Source: Betaproteobacteria bacterium
Lineage (GTDB): Bacteria > Pseudomonadota > Gammaproteobacteria > Burkholderiales > Burkholderiaceae
Length of the DNA stretch: 7,295 bases
Direction of reading: 5' to 3'
NCBI GenBank assembly: GCA_018969885.1
Contig: JAGWXN010000171.1
Coordinates: 1-7,295 of the forward strand
Positions 1 through 6,240 of this stretch are shown piece by piece (within the stretch, counting starts at the first letter, position 1; every line of letters begins with the position of its first letter). The notes under the pieces are model-generated. The model was not told where the DNA came from and searched no databases. It saw only the letters and a list, made by a program, of their open reading frames with translations. The position numbers and the translations under genes are program-made.

Positions 1-1100
1 AGCCGGTGGTGGGTTATGCGTTTGACTCCATCGGCCGCTATGGCAAGGGAGGGCTGCTACGTGATCGCTTCATTCCGCGGCTTCTCGGCGCCTCGCCCGA
101 TGCGCTCCTCGACCCGGAGGGTCTGATCGATCCGGATGCGGCGGTGGCCACGCTGATGAAAAACGAGAAGGACGGGGGGCACGGGGAACGGCCGGGCGCA
201 GTGGGTCTGATCGATGCAGCGCTCTGGGATCTGCGGGCCAAGCTCGAGGCCAGACCGCTGTGGCGGGTGCTCGCCGAGCGGGCAGGGCGACCTTCGCCTA
301 AGGAAACACAGACGTTTGACGTGTACGGATCATGCGGACACTTTCGCCCTGGTCGCGGGACTGCAGAACTCGACGGCCTCGCGCGCGAGGTGCAGGCGGC
401 TAAAGCGGCGGGTTTCTCAACCATCAAGATCAAGCTGGGCGGAACGAGCACCGAAGATGATCTGGCCCGAACCCGAGTGGCCATCGCGGCGGCGGAGGGC
501 GCTCGGGTGGCCGTGGACGTTAACGGCAAGCTCGATACGGCGATTGAGTCCGGTTGGCTACAGGCGATGGCCCGGCTGAACGTCGCCTGGGTGGAGGAGC
601 CTGCTTCGCCGCTCGACTATGAGCGCCTCTCAAATATTGCCGCCGCCTCACCGGTGCCGCTGGCAACCGGAGAAAATCTTTTCTCGCTCGATGACGCGCG
701 GAATCTGCTGCGCTATGGCGGGCTTCGGCCCGATCGCGACCGGATCCAGATTGATATCTCGCTCAGCTACGGCGTGGCGGAGTATCTGCGCATCCTGTCT
801 GAGTTTGAAGCGGCAGGCTGGACCCGCGCGGCATTCGTCCCCCACGCTGGTCATCTCTTTGCCGCGCAGGCGGTTGCCGGACTCGAGCTTGGGATGCATG
901 AATCGGCCTCGGATGTGTCGCTTCCTTTTGGCGGCCTATGGGACGGAACTGTCATCAAGGCGGGCCGCGCTGCAGCCTCGGAAGCGCCCGGTGTCGGATT
1001 CGAGTCGAAAAATAGCCTGTTTCAATGGCTCAAACCCCTGGCGGCGCGTGACCGTGATTCGGCCAGCGTTTCCTCGATCAACGCCGGCGCTGTCGGCTAA
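1..1100 (+). CDS. D-tartrate dehydratase-like enolase-superfamily enzyme, 5' partial
   Basis: This is a mandelate racemase/muconate lactonizing-type enolase-superfamily enzyme, most like D-tartrate dehydratase (D-tartrate to oxaloacetate, Mg2+ dependent, cytosolic). The frame is open from base 3 with no stop, so the start lies upstream; family members are about 390 residues and 365 are visible, so roughly 25-45 are missing. Numbering from the GTG codon at base 6: the capping-domain motif GGHGER is at 57-62; the barrel has the KxK base motif (K141, K143), metal ligands D171, E197 and E223 (in TGENLF), and H280 in the motif PHAGH. This Lys/His pair plus three acidic ligands is the known D-tartrate dehydratase arrangement, so the enzyme looks intact. 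The substrate could still be another aldarate or sugar acid. It heads the visible operon, with 11 bases to the next gene. The fold is very secure; the exact substrate is moderately so. Confidence 0.88.
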   Translation, partial: PVVGYAFDSIGRYGKGGLLRDRFIPRLLGASPDALLDPEGLIDPDAAVATLMKNEKDGGHGERPGAVGLIDAALWDLRAKLEARPLWRVLAERAGRPSPKETQTFDVYGSCGHFRPGRGTAELDGLAREVQAAKAAGFSTIKIKLGGTSTEDDLARTRVAIAAAEGARVAVDVNGKLDTAIESGWLQAMARLNVAWVEEPASPLDYERLSNIAAASPVPLATGENLFSLDDARNLLRYGGLRPDRDRIQIDISLSYGVAEYLRILSEFEAAGWTRAAFVPHAGHLFAAQAVAGLELGMHESASDVSLPFGGLWDGTVIKAGRAAASEAPGVGFESKNSLFQWLKPLAARDRDSASVSSINAGAVG

Positions 1101-1111
1101 CGGAGCGTTTC

Positions 1112-1534
1112 ATGAGTAACTCTGAACCCAACCTCAAGGCAAGCCTGCGGCACATTGCCATCTCGGTCCCGGATATTGAAGCGGCAGCGCGTTTTTACGA
1201 AAGCACCTTTGGCATGAAGCGCGTGAATTTTGCAGCCACGCCCTTCGGCGACGGGCTCTCCCTGTCCGACGGGGTGGTTAACCTGACGCTACTTCATTTT
1301 CATACCGATTCTGCTGCGGGAGACGAGCGCGGCAAAGACTTCAACGGCATCCATCACATCGGATTCATCGTTGAAGATCTGGAGGCGATGAGCGCGCATA
1401 TCGAGCAAAACGGGGGCCGCTTCCATCGAGAACTGAAAGGCGGCGGCGGCGTTGATTTCGAGCGCAAGTTCCGCGATCCAAACGGTGTGGTGTTTGACAT
1501 CTCGCACAAGGGCTGGGTGGGAGCAAAAACTTGA
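1112..1534 (+). CDS. VOC-family (glyoxalase/dioxygenase fold) metalloprotein
   Basis: This 140-residue single-module pair of beta-alpha-beta-beta-beta repeats belongs to the vicinal oxygen chelate superfamily, which includes glyoxalase I, methylmalonyl-CoA epimerase, extradiol dioxygenases and fosfomycin-resistance proteins. The first half opens with LRHIAISVPDIEAAARFY (H14 a likely metal ligand) and the second with HHIGFIVEDLEA (H82). The closing strand, FRDPNGVVFDIS, carries D129 where many members have the metal-binding Glu. The ATG at 1112 is preceded by GGAG at 1102-1105, a good ribosome-binding site. It starts 11 bases after the dehydratase stop and ends 34 bases before the FAD subunit, so it is part of the operon. 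Its reaction cannot be told from sequence; isomerisation or epimerisation of an intermediate is a reasonable guess. Family certain, function open. Confidence 0.85.
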   Translation: MSNSEPNLKASLRHIAISVPDIEAAARFYESTFGMKRVNFAATPFGDGLSLSDGVVNLTLLHFHTDSAAGDERGKDFNGIHHIGFIVEDLEAMSAHIEQNGGRFHRELKGGGGVDFERKFRDPNGVVFDISHKGWVGAKT

Positions 1535-1568
1535 GCCACGTGGTGTCAGCCTTATCGGGGTTGTGCCG

Positions 1569-2447
1569 ATGAAACCGGCTCCTTTTTCGTATCTGCGTCC
1601 TTCTTCGCTCGATGCTGCGCGTGAAGCGCTGCTTCGCCACGGCCCGGAGGCGCGAATTCTTGCGGGTGGTCAGAGCCTCATGCCAATGATGGCGCTGCGG
1701 GTGGCGCAGCCCACTTTGCTGGTGGACATCGGCCGGATTGCCGAGCTGCGAGGCCTCACGTGTGACGAACGGGTGCTGAGGGCGGGCGCGCTGACCCGTC
1801 ATGCAGAGTTGCTTTCGTCGCCGCTCGTTTCCGACGCGGTACCGCTCCTGTCGTTGGCGCTTCCGCATGTTGCGCATGCGGCCATTCGCAATCGCGGCAC
1901 GCTGGGGGGCAGTCTAGCGCTGGCCGATCCTGCGGCTGAACTTCCCGCTTGCGCGCTGGCGCTCGATGCCGTCATGCATATCAGCGGTAGCCTGGGTGTT
2001 CGAGCGGTGCCCGCCGCAGCGTTTTTCCAAGGCCTTTACAGCACGGCCGTGAGTGAGGGCGAGATTCTGACCGCGGTTGAATTTCCTGTGATCGCCGCCG
2101 GCGAGCAGGTGTTCTTTGACGAAGTCAGTCGCCGACGGGGCGACTATGCCATGGCGGGGCTCGCAGCGGTCGCGAGGGCCGATCACACGGTTCGCCTGTC
2201 GTTTCTCGGCTGCGGCGATCGGCCCATGCGGGCACCGCACGCCGAAGCGCTCGCGGCCGAGGCACGCCGGTCAATGCGCGCGCCCGATCGCAGGCGGCTG
2301 AAGGCCGCTTTGGCCGCCGACCTTGATCCGCCGTCTGATCTCCAGGGCAGTGCTGACACCCGCCTTCATCTGGCTGCAGTGCTGGTTGAGCGTGCGCTCC
2401 AGTCGTGGTCAGCACGCAGCCACGCACCCCACCAGGACATCGTATGA
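1569..2447 (+). CDS. FAD-binding medium subunit of a xanthine dehydrogenase/CO dehydrogenase-type molybdenum hydroxylase (CoxM/CutM-like)
   Basis: This is the flavin subunit that passes electrons from the Fe-S subunit of a molybdenum hydroxylase to an acceptor. The 292-residue protein has the usual CoxM length (about 285-290). It starts with the typical KPAPFSYLRPSSLDAA segment, followed by the FAD motifs AGGQSLMPMM (about 32-41) and IRNRGTLGGS (about 106-115), then ADPAAELP (119-126). The C-terminal domain has EVSRRRGDYA (about 185-194). The ATG at 1569 is chosen because the family N-terminus begins exactly there; the frame is open back to 1452, but that stretch overlaps the preceding gene and has no family features. 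A weak GGGG lies at 1557-1560. The gene overlaps the next by four bases (ATGA), so the two subunits are translationally coupled. The substrate is set by the large subunit, which is not in this window. Confidence 0.93.
   Translation: MKPAPFSYLRPSSLDAAREALLRHGPEARILAGGQSLMPMMALRVAQPTLLVDIGRIAELRGLTCDERVLRAGALTRHAELLSSPLVSDAVPLLSLALPHVAHAAIRNRGTLGGSLALADPAAELPACALALDAVMHISGSLGVRAVPAAAFFQGLYSTAVSEGEILTAVEFPVIAAGEQVFFDEVSRRRGDYAMAGLAAVARADHTVRLSFLGCGDRPMRAPHAEALAAEARRSMRAPDRRRLKAALAADLDPPSDLQGSADTRLHLAAVLVERALQSWSARSHAPHQDIV
2434..2437 (+). promoter_or_regulatory. Ribosome-binding site of the 2Fe-2S subunit
   Basis: AGGA sits six bases upstream of the ATG at 2444, inside the last codons of the FAD subunit. 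It favours this start over the upstream in-frame GTG at 2405, and fits coupled translation through the ATGA overlap. Confidence 0.6.
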
Positions 2448-2977
2448 ACGCAGACCCATTACCGTTACCGCCCGATGAGCCGGTCGAAGTCCGGGTGAAT
2501 GTGAACGGTCGCGCCACGCGGCGCCACGTAACGCCGCGGATGCATCTGGCGGATTTCCTTCGTCATGAACTGAATCTCACAGCCACCCATGTGGGATGCG
2601 AGCATGGTGTCTGCGGCGCATGCACCGTGCGCGTAAATGGCGACATTGTTCGAGGTTGTCTGGTGCTGGCCGCCCAGGTCGACGGCTGCGACGTCACCAC
2701 GCTTGAAGGGCTTGATGCAAGCGGCGCAATCGCTGACCTTCAGGATGCTTTTGTCCGCCACAACGCGCTTCAATGCGGGTTCTGTACGCCTGGCATGCTG
2801 CTTTGTGCCGCCGAGCTGATCGAGCGCTCCCCCACCACGGATCGTGCCCAGATCCGAGATCATCTTTCCGGTAATTATTGCCGCTGCACGGGTTATCACG
2901 CGATCGTGAGTGCGGTGGCGGAGGTCGCGGCGAAGCGTATGAGCGAATCCGGTACGGCCGCACGCGAACCGAGTTAG
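2444..2977 (+). CDS. 2Fe-2S small subunit of a molybdenum hydroxylase (CoxS/CutS-like)
   Basis: This 177-residue protein carries two [2Fe-2S] clusters and relays electrons from the molybdenum centre to the FAD subunit. The N-terminal plant-ferredoxin-like domain has GCEHGVCGACTV with C52, C57 and C60, closed by C72 in RGCL. The C-terminal helical domain has CGFC (C111, C114) and NYCRCTGYH (C146, C148). All eight cluster cysteines are therefore present. The ATG at 2444 overlaps the stop of the FAD subunit (ATGA) and follows AGGA at 2434-2437. A GTG 13 codons earlier (2405) is possible but lies inside the preceding gene without a ribosome-binding site. In CO dehydrogenase-type operons the large subunit often follows; here an epimerase starts two bases after the stop. 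Family assignment is very secure; the oxidised substrate is unknown. Confidence 0.94.
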   Translation: MNADPLPLPPDEPVEVRVNVNGRATRRHVTPRMHLADFLRHELNLTATHVGCEHGVCGACTVRVNGDIVRGCLVLAAQVDGCDVTTLEGLDASGAIADLQDAFVRHNALQCGFCTPGMLLCAAELIERSPTTDRAQIRDHLSGNYCRCTGYHAIVSAVAEVAAKRMSESGTAAREPS

Positions 2978-2979
2978 TC

Positions 2980-3804
2980 GTGCTAGCCGAGCATTCGTCC
3001 GCGTCTCAACCTTGGCGTCTGCGGCACCAGCCGTTTGGCGCGCAGCTGATGTCAGCGGTGTACGCGGGGGAGGGGCGTGTTTGCGAACTCTTGTTCGCGA
3101 GCCCGCTCTCGCTAGGTCCCCAGGCACCGGTTAGAGGCGGCATCCCGGTCCTGTTCCCGCAGTTCAATGAGCTGGGGCCCTTGCCCAAGCACGGCCTCGT
3201 TCGAACGGCGCTCTGGCGCGAAGCGGCGCCGCGCGCCGACACGGTGGCGGGGGCGGGGTTCTCTTATGCCCTCGATGTGGATCAGACCTTCGATCAGCGC
3301 TGGCCGCACGCTGCGCGCCTCGCACTGCATGGGATTCTCGACGGCCACGCAATCGAGTTGACGCTCCTGGTTGAGAACGTCGGTCGCAGCGCCTTTGACT
3401 GGACGGGAGGCCTGCATCCTTATTTCTCGGTCGCTGATTGTCTGGAGGCTACGCTTTCTGGGTTGGAGGGATGCGGACTCTCTGATCGCTATGATGCTGG
3501 TGCCTCACGCGAGCAGTCCGCCCCGCTGTCGTGGAGCGGTGAGGCTTTCGAGCGGCTGTACGCCGAGGCGCCGCCGCTTACGCTCCACGCCGGTGACTAT
3601 CGTTTGCGGCTGTCGTGCTCGGGCTTTGACCAGTGGATGGTCTGGAACCCAGGGCGGGAACTCACCCGTTCGGTTGGCGATCTTGGGCCTGAGGACTGGC
3701 GCCGGTTTGTATGTGTCGAACCCGTGGTGGTCGCGCGCCCCTGTCGACTCGCCCCGCGGGAGGTGTTCCGCGGTCGTTTTCGAATCGAATTCGTCACCGC
3801 CTGA
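2980..3804 (+). CDS. Aldose 1-epimerase / D-hexose-6-phosphate mutarotase-like protein
   Basis: This protein probably interconverts the anomers of an aldose or aldose phosphate; it has the galactose-mutarotase beta-sandwich fold of the YeaD type. Using the start below (about 274 residues), the YeaD-like signature RGGIPVLFPQF is at about 52-62, followed by GPLPKHGLVR with H71. The catalytic His is probably H146 in GGLHPYF and the catalytic acid E247 in VCVEPVVV; SGFDQWMVWNPG lies between them. The frame is open back to 2878 but that part overlaps the 2Fe-2S gene and shows no family similarity. I choose GTG 2980, two bases after the preceding stop, because the expected N-terminal strands begin about 10 residues later and the first internal ATG (3049) would remove them. 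There is no clear Shine-Dalgarno, so translation probably depends on re-initiation. In this operon it could feed the correct anomer to a sugar oxidase; that role is inference. Confidence 0.85.
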   Translation: MLAEHSSASQPWRLRHQPFGAQLMSAVYAGEGRVCELLFASPLSLGPQAPVRGGIPVLFPQFNELGPLPKHGLVRTALWREAAPRADTVAGAGFSYALDVDQTFDQRWPHAARLALHGILDGHAIELTLLVENVGRSAFDWTGGLHPYFSVADCLEATLSGLEGCGLSDRYDAGASREQSAPLSWSGEAFERLYAEAPPLTLHAGDYRLRLSCSGFDQWMVWNPGRELTRSVGDLGPEDWRRFVCVEPVVVARPCRLAPREVFRGRFRIEFVTA

Positions 3805-3826
3805 CTCGCCTCCCGTCACGTTGTGG

Positions 3827-3843
3827 AGCCCGATGATCGGGCT
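3827..3843. terminator. Hairpin between convergent genes, possible bidirectional terminator
   Basis: AGCCCGA and TCGGGCT form a perfect 7-bp stem around a 3-base loop (TGA). The hairpin lies in the 67-base gap between the epimerase stop (3804) and the tautomerase stop (3872), where two opposing transcripts must end. It is followed on the + strand only by GGTTTG, so the U-tract is poor; the - strand has none. Placement is convincing, the mechanism less so. Confidence 0.5.
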
Positions 3844-3871
3844 GGTTTGCCAATGAGGTGCTGGTACCCGG

Positions 3872-4084
3872 TCAGCTCGCGGGCGGAGGGGCTGGCTTCG
3901 AATCGTCCGACCATAGCTTGCCGGCAGTGGCCCAGTCGTGACGTTCAACGTCGTTGAAGATAATGTCGACGCTACCGGGCGAAACACCCAGGGTTTTCAC
4001 GCAGGCGTCGGTGAGCGCTTGCGCAAGCGCGCGTTTTTGTTCAATGGTGCGACCGGCAAAAAGGTCGACTCGCAGGGCAGGCAT
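3872..4084 (-). CDS. 4-oxalocrotonate tautomerase-family protein
   Basis: This small 70-residue protein of the tautomerase superfamily contains the catalytic Pro directly after the initiator Met. Numbering from that Pro: P1 (N-terminus PALRVDLFAGR), R11, the helix IEQKRALAQALTDA, then GVSPGSVDIIFNDV and RHDWATAGK. P1 and R11 match the general base and a substrate-binding Arg of 4-oxalocrotonate tautomerase, and W50 sits at the position of its F50. R39 of the classical enzyme is replaced by D39, so the substrate may differ. The frame is open up to 4201, but the ATG at 4084 places Pro-1 correctly and has GGAG at 4092-4095 seven bases upstream. A short, Pro-rich tail (KPAPPPAS) extends past the core. 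It is divergent from the FAD monooxygenase, suggesting a shared catabolic role. Family secure; reaction (2-hydroxymuconate or other enol/keto isomerisation) uncertain. Confidence 0.87.
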   Translation of the reverse strand: MPALRVDLFAGRTIEQKRALAQALTDACVKTLGVSPGSVDIIFNDVERHDWATAGKLWSDDSKPAPPPAS

Positions 4085-4184
4085 GGCATGTCTCCGTGGG
4101 ATAAAGAGCCTCAGCATGCCGTGAGTGGGCCGGGCTGCGCTACCATCGGGCGTTCCAATTTGCGACTCTTTTGCGTACGGTCCG
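4085..4184. promoter_or_regulatory. Divergent intergenic region between tautomerase and monooxygenase
   Basis: These 100 bases separate two divergent start codons and must hold promoters for both, or at least for the monooxygenase. GGCATG occurs at 4080-4085 and 4085-4090, and its reverse complement CATGCC at 4115-4120, giving an interrupted inverted repeat that could be an operator but could also be chance. I do not see a convincing -35/-10 pair; TACCAT at 4141-4146 is the best -10-like hexamer for the + strand and lacks a good -35. No Shine-Dalgarno is evident in front of the ATG at 4185. Confidence 0.45.
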
Positions 4185-5384
4185 ATGAATGATGCTTTCA
4201 CCCTGATCGTTGGTGCCGGCCCGGTGGGTCTGGTGCTCGCCTGGCGGCTCGTGCGAGCCGGTCACGCGGTCCGTGTTTTCGAGCGCGAGCCCCGGCTTGA
4301 GCCAATGCTGCGCAGCTCAACCTTTCACCCTCCCACGCTCGACCTGCTCAATGAAGACGGAATTGGCGCGGCACTTCATGCGGTAGGGCGCAAGACGCCC
4401 ACCTGGCAGATCAGGCTGCATGAAACCGGCGAACGCGCTGAATTTGACCTGGCGACCATCGCTGACGCCACCGCTCATCCCTGGCGGCTGCAGTGCGATC
4501 AGTCGGTCCTGGTCAATACCCTAGAGGCCTGGCTGCATCGCCACGCGCCGGGTTCGGTCGTGCGAGGTGCGCCGGTGGAAGGCATCGGTCAGGATGACGA
4601 GCGGGTCTGGCTTCACTGGCGTGATGCGGAGGGTGCTCTTCACCTCGCGCGCGGAGCGTTTCTTGCCGGTTGTGATGGTTCGCGGAGCGTGGTGCGAGAG
4701 GCGATCGGTGCTGAGTTCGCTGGCACCGTGTATCCCGAGACCACCGTGCTGGTCACGACCACCTTTCCGTTCGAGGCGCACCTGCCCGGGCTGTCCGGTA
4801 TCAACTATGTCTGGGCGCCTGACGGTACCTATAGCCTGTTGCGACTGGCCGACGTCTGGCGGGTGAGCCTCCATCCTCATGATGGTGAGTCGGCGGAAGC
4901 GCTCATGCAGCCAGGGCGAATCGCTGAACGCCTGGCCCAGATCACGCCGGCTGCGGGTGCAGCGCCCATCGGCGAGGTGCGGCCGTATCGTGTCCATCAG
5001 CGGCTCGCCTCGCACTGGGTACGGGGCCGTATCGTGATCGCGGGTGATGCCGCGCACCTCAACCATCCCAAAGGAGGGATGGGCATGAACGGCGGCATTC
5101 ACGATGTGTTCGAACTCGCTGAGTCGCTTCTCGAGGTTGCTGCAGGAGCGGATCCCGAGCGCATGCTGTCCCGCTATCAAGCGCGCAGGCTACCGGTCAT
5201 GAGGGATGACATCATCGGTCAGGCCGACGGTAACCGCGCTCGCATGTGGGAGTCCTCGCTGGAAGGCCGCCGCCGTATGCTGGCGGAACTCCAGGCCCTC
5301 GCGGGCGATCCTGCCCGGGCTCGCGCTCATCTGCTTCGCACGTCCATGATTGACGGCCTGCGTCGCTCCAAGTCGCTGGGCTGA
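4185..5384 (+). CDS. FAD-dependent class A monooxygenase (aromatic hydroxylase-like)
   Basis: This 399-residue flavoprotein of the p-hydroxybenzoate hydroxylase/UbiH fold typically uses NAD(P)H and O2 to hydroxylate an aromatic or heteroaromatic ring. The Rossmann motif LIVGAGPVGLVLAW is near the N-terminus (GAGPVG at 10-15) with acidic residues in VFERE (33-35) at the end of the second strand. The DG motif is in GCDGSRSVVR (D164, G165) and the GD motif in VIAGDAAHLNHPKGGMGMNGG (G287, D288), which binds the FAD pyrophosphate and ribityl. It lacks the thioredoxin-like C-terminal domain of the longer phenol-hydroxylase group. Start ATG 4185 is placed eight codons before the FAD motif as usual; the frame is open to 4125 but those codons show nothing. 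It has no clear ribosome-binding site. Gene neighbours (tautomerase, maleate isomerase-like) suggest a ring-degradation pathway, but no obvious ring-cleavage enzyme is visible nearby. Substrate unknown. Confidence 0.88.
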   Translation: MNDAFTLIVGAGPVGLVLAWRLVRAGHAVRVFEREPRLEPMLRSSTFHPPTLDLLNEDGIGAALHAVGRKTPTWQIRLHETGERAEFDLATIADATAHPWRLQCDQSVLVNTLEAWLHRHAPGSVVRGAPVEGIGQDDERVWLHWRDAEGALHLARGAFLAGCDGSRSVVREAIGAEFAGTVYPETTVLVTTTFPFEAHLPGLSGINYVWAPDGTYSLLRLADVWRVSLHPHDGESAEALMQPGRIAERLAQITPAAGAAPIGEVRPYRVHQRLASHWVRGRIVIAGDAAHLNHPKGGMGMNGGIHDVFELAESLLEVAAGADPERMLSRYQARRLPVMRDDIIGQADGNRARMWESSLEGRRRMLAELQALAGDPARARAHLLRTSMIDGLRRSKSLG

Positions 5385-5387
5385 AGG

Positions 5388-5417
5388 GCGGTCGGCCGAA
5401 TGGCGTTCGGTTGAATG
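5388..5417 (+). repeat. Two imperfect 15-base tandem units
   Basis: GCGGTCGGCCGAATG (5388-5402) is followed directly by GCGTTCGGTTGAATG (5403-5417), matching at 12 of 15 positions. They begin four bases after the monooxygenase stop codon and run into the hairpin at 5417-5439. This may be a local slippage duplication with no function. Confidence 0.5.
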
Positions 5418-5439
5418 GGGCGGAGCCAAAAACCGCCCC
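5417..5439. terminator. Hairpin between convergent genes, probable transcription end
   Basis: GGGGCGG (5417-5423) pairs perfectly with CCGCCCC (5433-5439) around a 9-base loop (AGCCAAAAA). It lies in the 91-base gap between the converging ends of the monooxygenase (5384) and the isomerase-like gene (5476). The stem is GC-rich and strong, but neither side has a U-tract; the run of A/T is in the loop. It may work with Rho or simply stabilise the mRNA ends. Confidence 0.5.
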
Positions 5440-5475
5440 GGTCCCTTACCGGAAGTGAGCGAGTACCTGGGCTAC

Positions 5476-6240
5476 TCAAAACCTGGCGCGAAAGCGCGCG
5501 CCCCAGTCTTTTCCCGCGATCACGTCAAGAAGGGAGTCTGCGTGGGCGGGCGAGCCTTGCGCCAGGCGAACAGCATTCCAGGCGAGCGCCAGCATGCAGG
5601 AGAAAACGGGCGCGCCGCGCCATTGAGGGTACTCGAGCACGGTGGCAAGCGACGGCATGCCCGTTCCGAGCGCGACGATGGCCTGCGCACGGTCAGTGGT
5701 GAGGGATTGCAGCGCCACTTGGGTGGCATCCGATCGGATGGCATAAATGGGATGAAACGCTGTGGCATCTGAGCCCACGCGGATGACCTCAACCACGTCG
5801 AGCCCGCGGGCCTGCCAGTACTTGATGCTCGCCGCAGTGAGGCTCTCGGAGTAGGGCGACAGGAGCGCGATCCGGCGCGCGGACAGCGCCTCGCAGGCTG
5901 CGACGACCGAGCGCCCTGCGCTCGTTACGGGTCGTCCGAACTGGATCGAGAGGGTGTTGAAAAGAAGGTCTTCGCGCTCGGGACCGATGAGGTAAGACGA
6001 TCCCGTACAGGCGGCAGCGATTGCGGCGATCGGCGCATTGGCAAACTGGGCGATGGTGTCGTCCAGTCGCTCGAAATATTCAATCAGCCGGTTTTCTAGC
6101 GTGGGGCGTGCGCTCGTCATGCGCGCGACCAGCGGTTCGACGCCGCGCGGCATCAGTGCTGCGAACTCGATCTCTGCGGTGGTGTTGGCCTGTGGCGTGA
6201 GTAGGCCAATCAGGCCCTTCGGCGCGTACTGCACACTCAC
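5476..6240 (-). CDS. Maleate isomerase / Asp-Glu racemase superfamily protein lacking the second catalytic Cys
   Basis: This 254-residue protein belongs to the family of maleate cis-trans isomerase, arylmalonate decarboxylase and hydantoin/Asp-Glu racemases. The N-terminus has GLIGLLTPQANTTAEIEF, like the PSSNTTME motif of maleate isomerases. The first catalytic cysteine region is AACTGSSYL with C78. PVTSAG (104-109) and RRIALLSPYSESLTA (122-136) mark the start of the second half. The second catalytic region, normally ending C-V-Q-M-P-S-L in maleate isomerase, reads LGTGMPSL, with G192 at the Cys position. Classical members need both Cys for isomerisation or racemisation, and arylmalonate decarboxylase keeps only the second, so this protein has the opposite arrangement. 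It starts with GTG, overlaps the peptidase stop by four bases, and has AGGA six bases upstream. Family secure; activity uncertain. Confidence 0.85.
   Translation of the reverse strand: MSVQYAPKGLIGLLTPQANTTAEIEFAALMPRGVEPLVARMTSARPTLENRLIEYFERLDDTIAQFANAPIAAIAAACTGSSYLIGPEREDLLFNTLSIQFGRPVTSAGRSVVAACEALSARRIALLSPYSESLTAASIKYWQARGLDVVEVIRVGSDATAFHPIYAIRSDATQVALQSLTTDRAQAIVALGTGMPSLATVLEYPQWRGAPVFSCMLALAWNAVRLAQGSPAHADSLLDVIAGKDWGARFRARF

Noticed and set aside
1365..1877. - strand open frame across the VOC/FAD-subunit junction
   Set aside because: It crosses two well-supported + strand genes and translates to an Arg/His/Gln-rich protein typical of a shadow frame.
3083..3098. Perfect 6-bp hairpin GCGAAC-TCTT-GTTCGC
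   Set aside because: It lies inside the N-terminal coding part of the epimerase with no associated U-tract or regulatory context, so chance is likely.
2465..3127. Long - strand open frame (220 codons) opposite the 2Fe-2S subunit and the epimerase start
   Set aside because: The + strand carries all eight conserved cluster Cys; the antisense translation is low-complexity Arg/Thr-rich with no family features.
4521..5180. Long - strand open frame (219 codons) opposite the FAD monooxygenase
   Set aside because: It is antisense to a gene with clear FAD motifs throughout, has no recognisable domain, and long antisense frames are expected in high-GC coding DNA.
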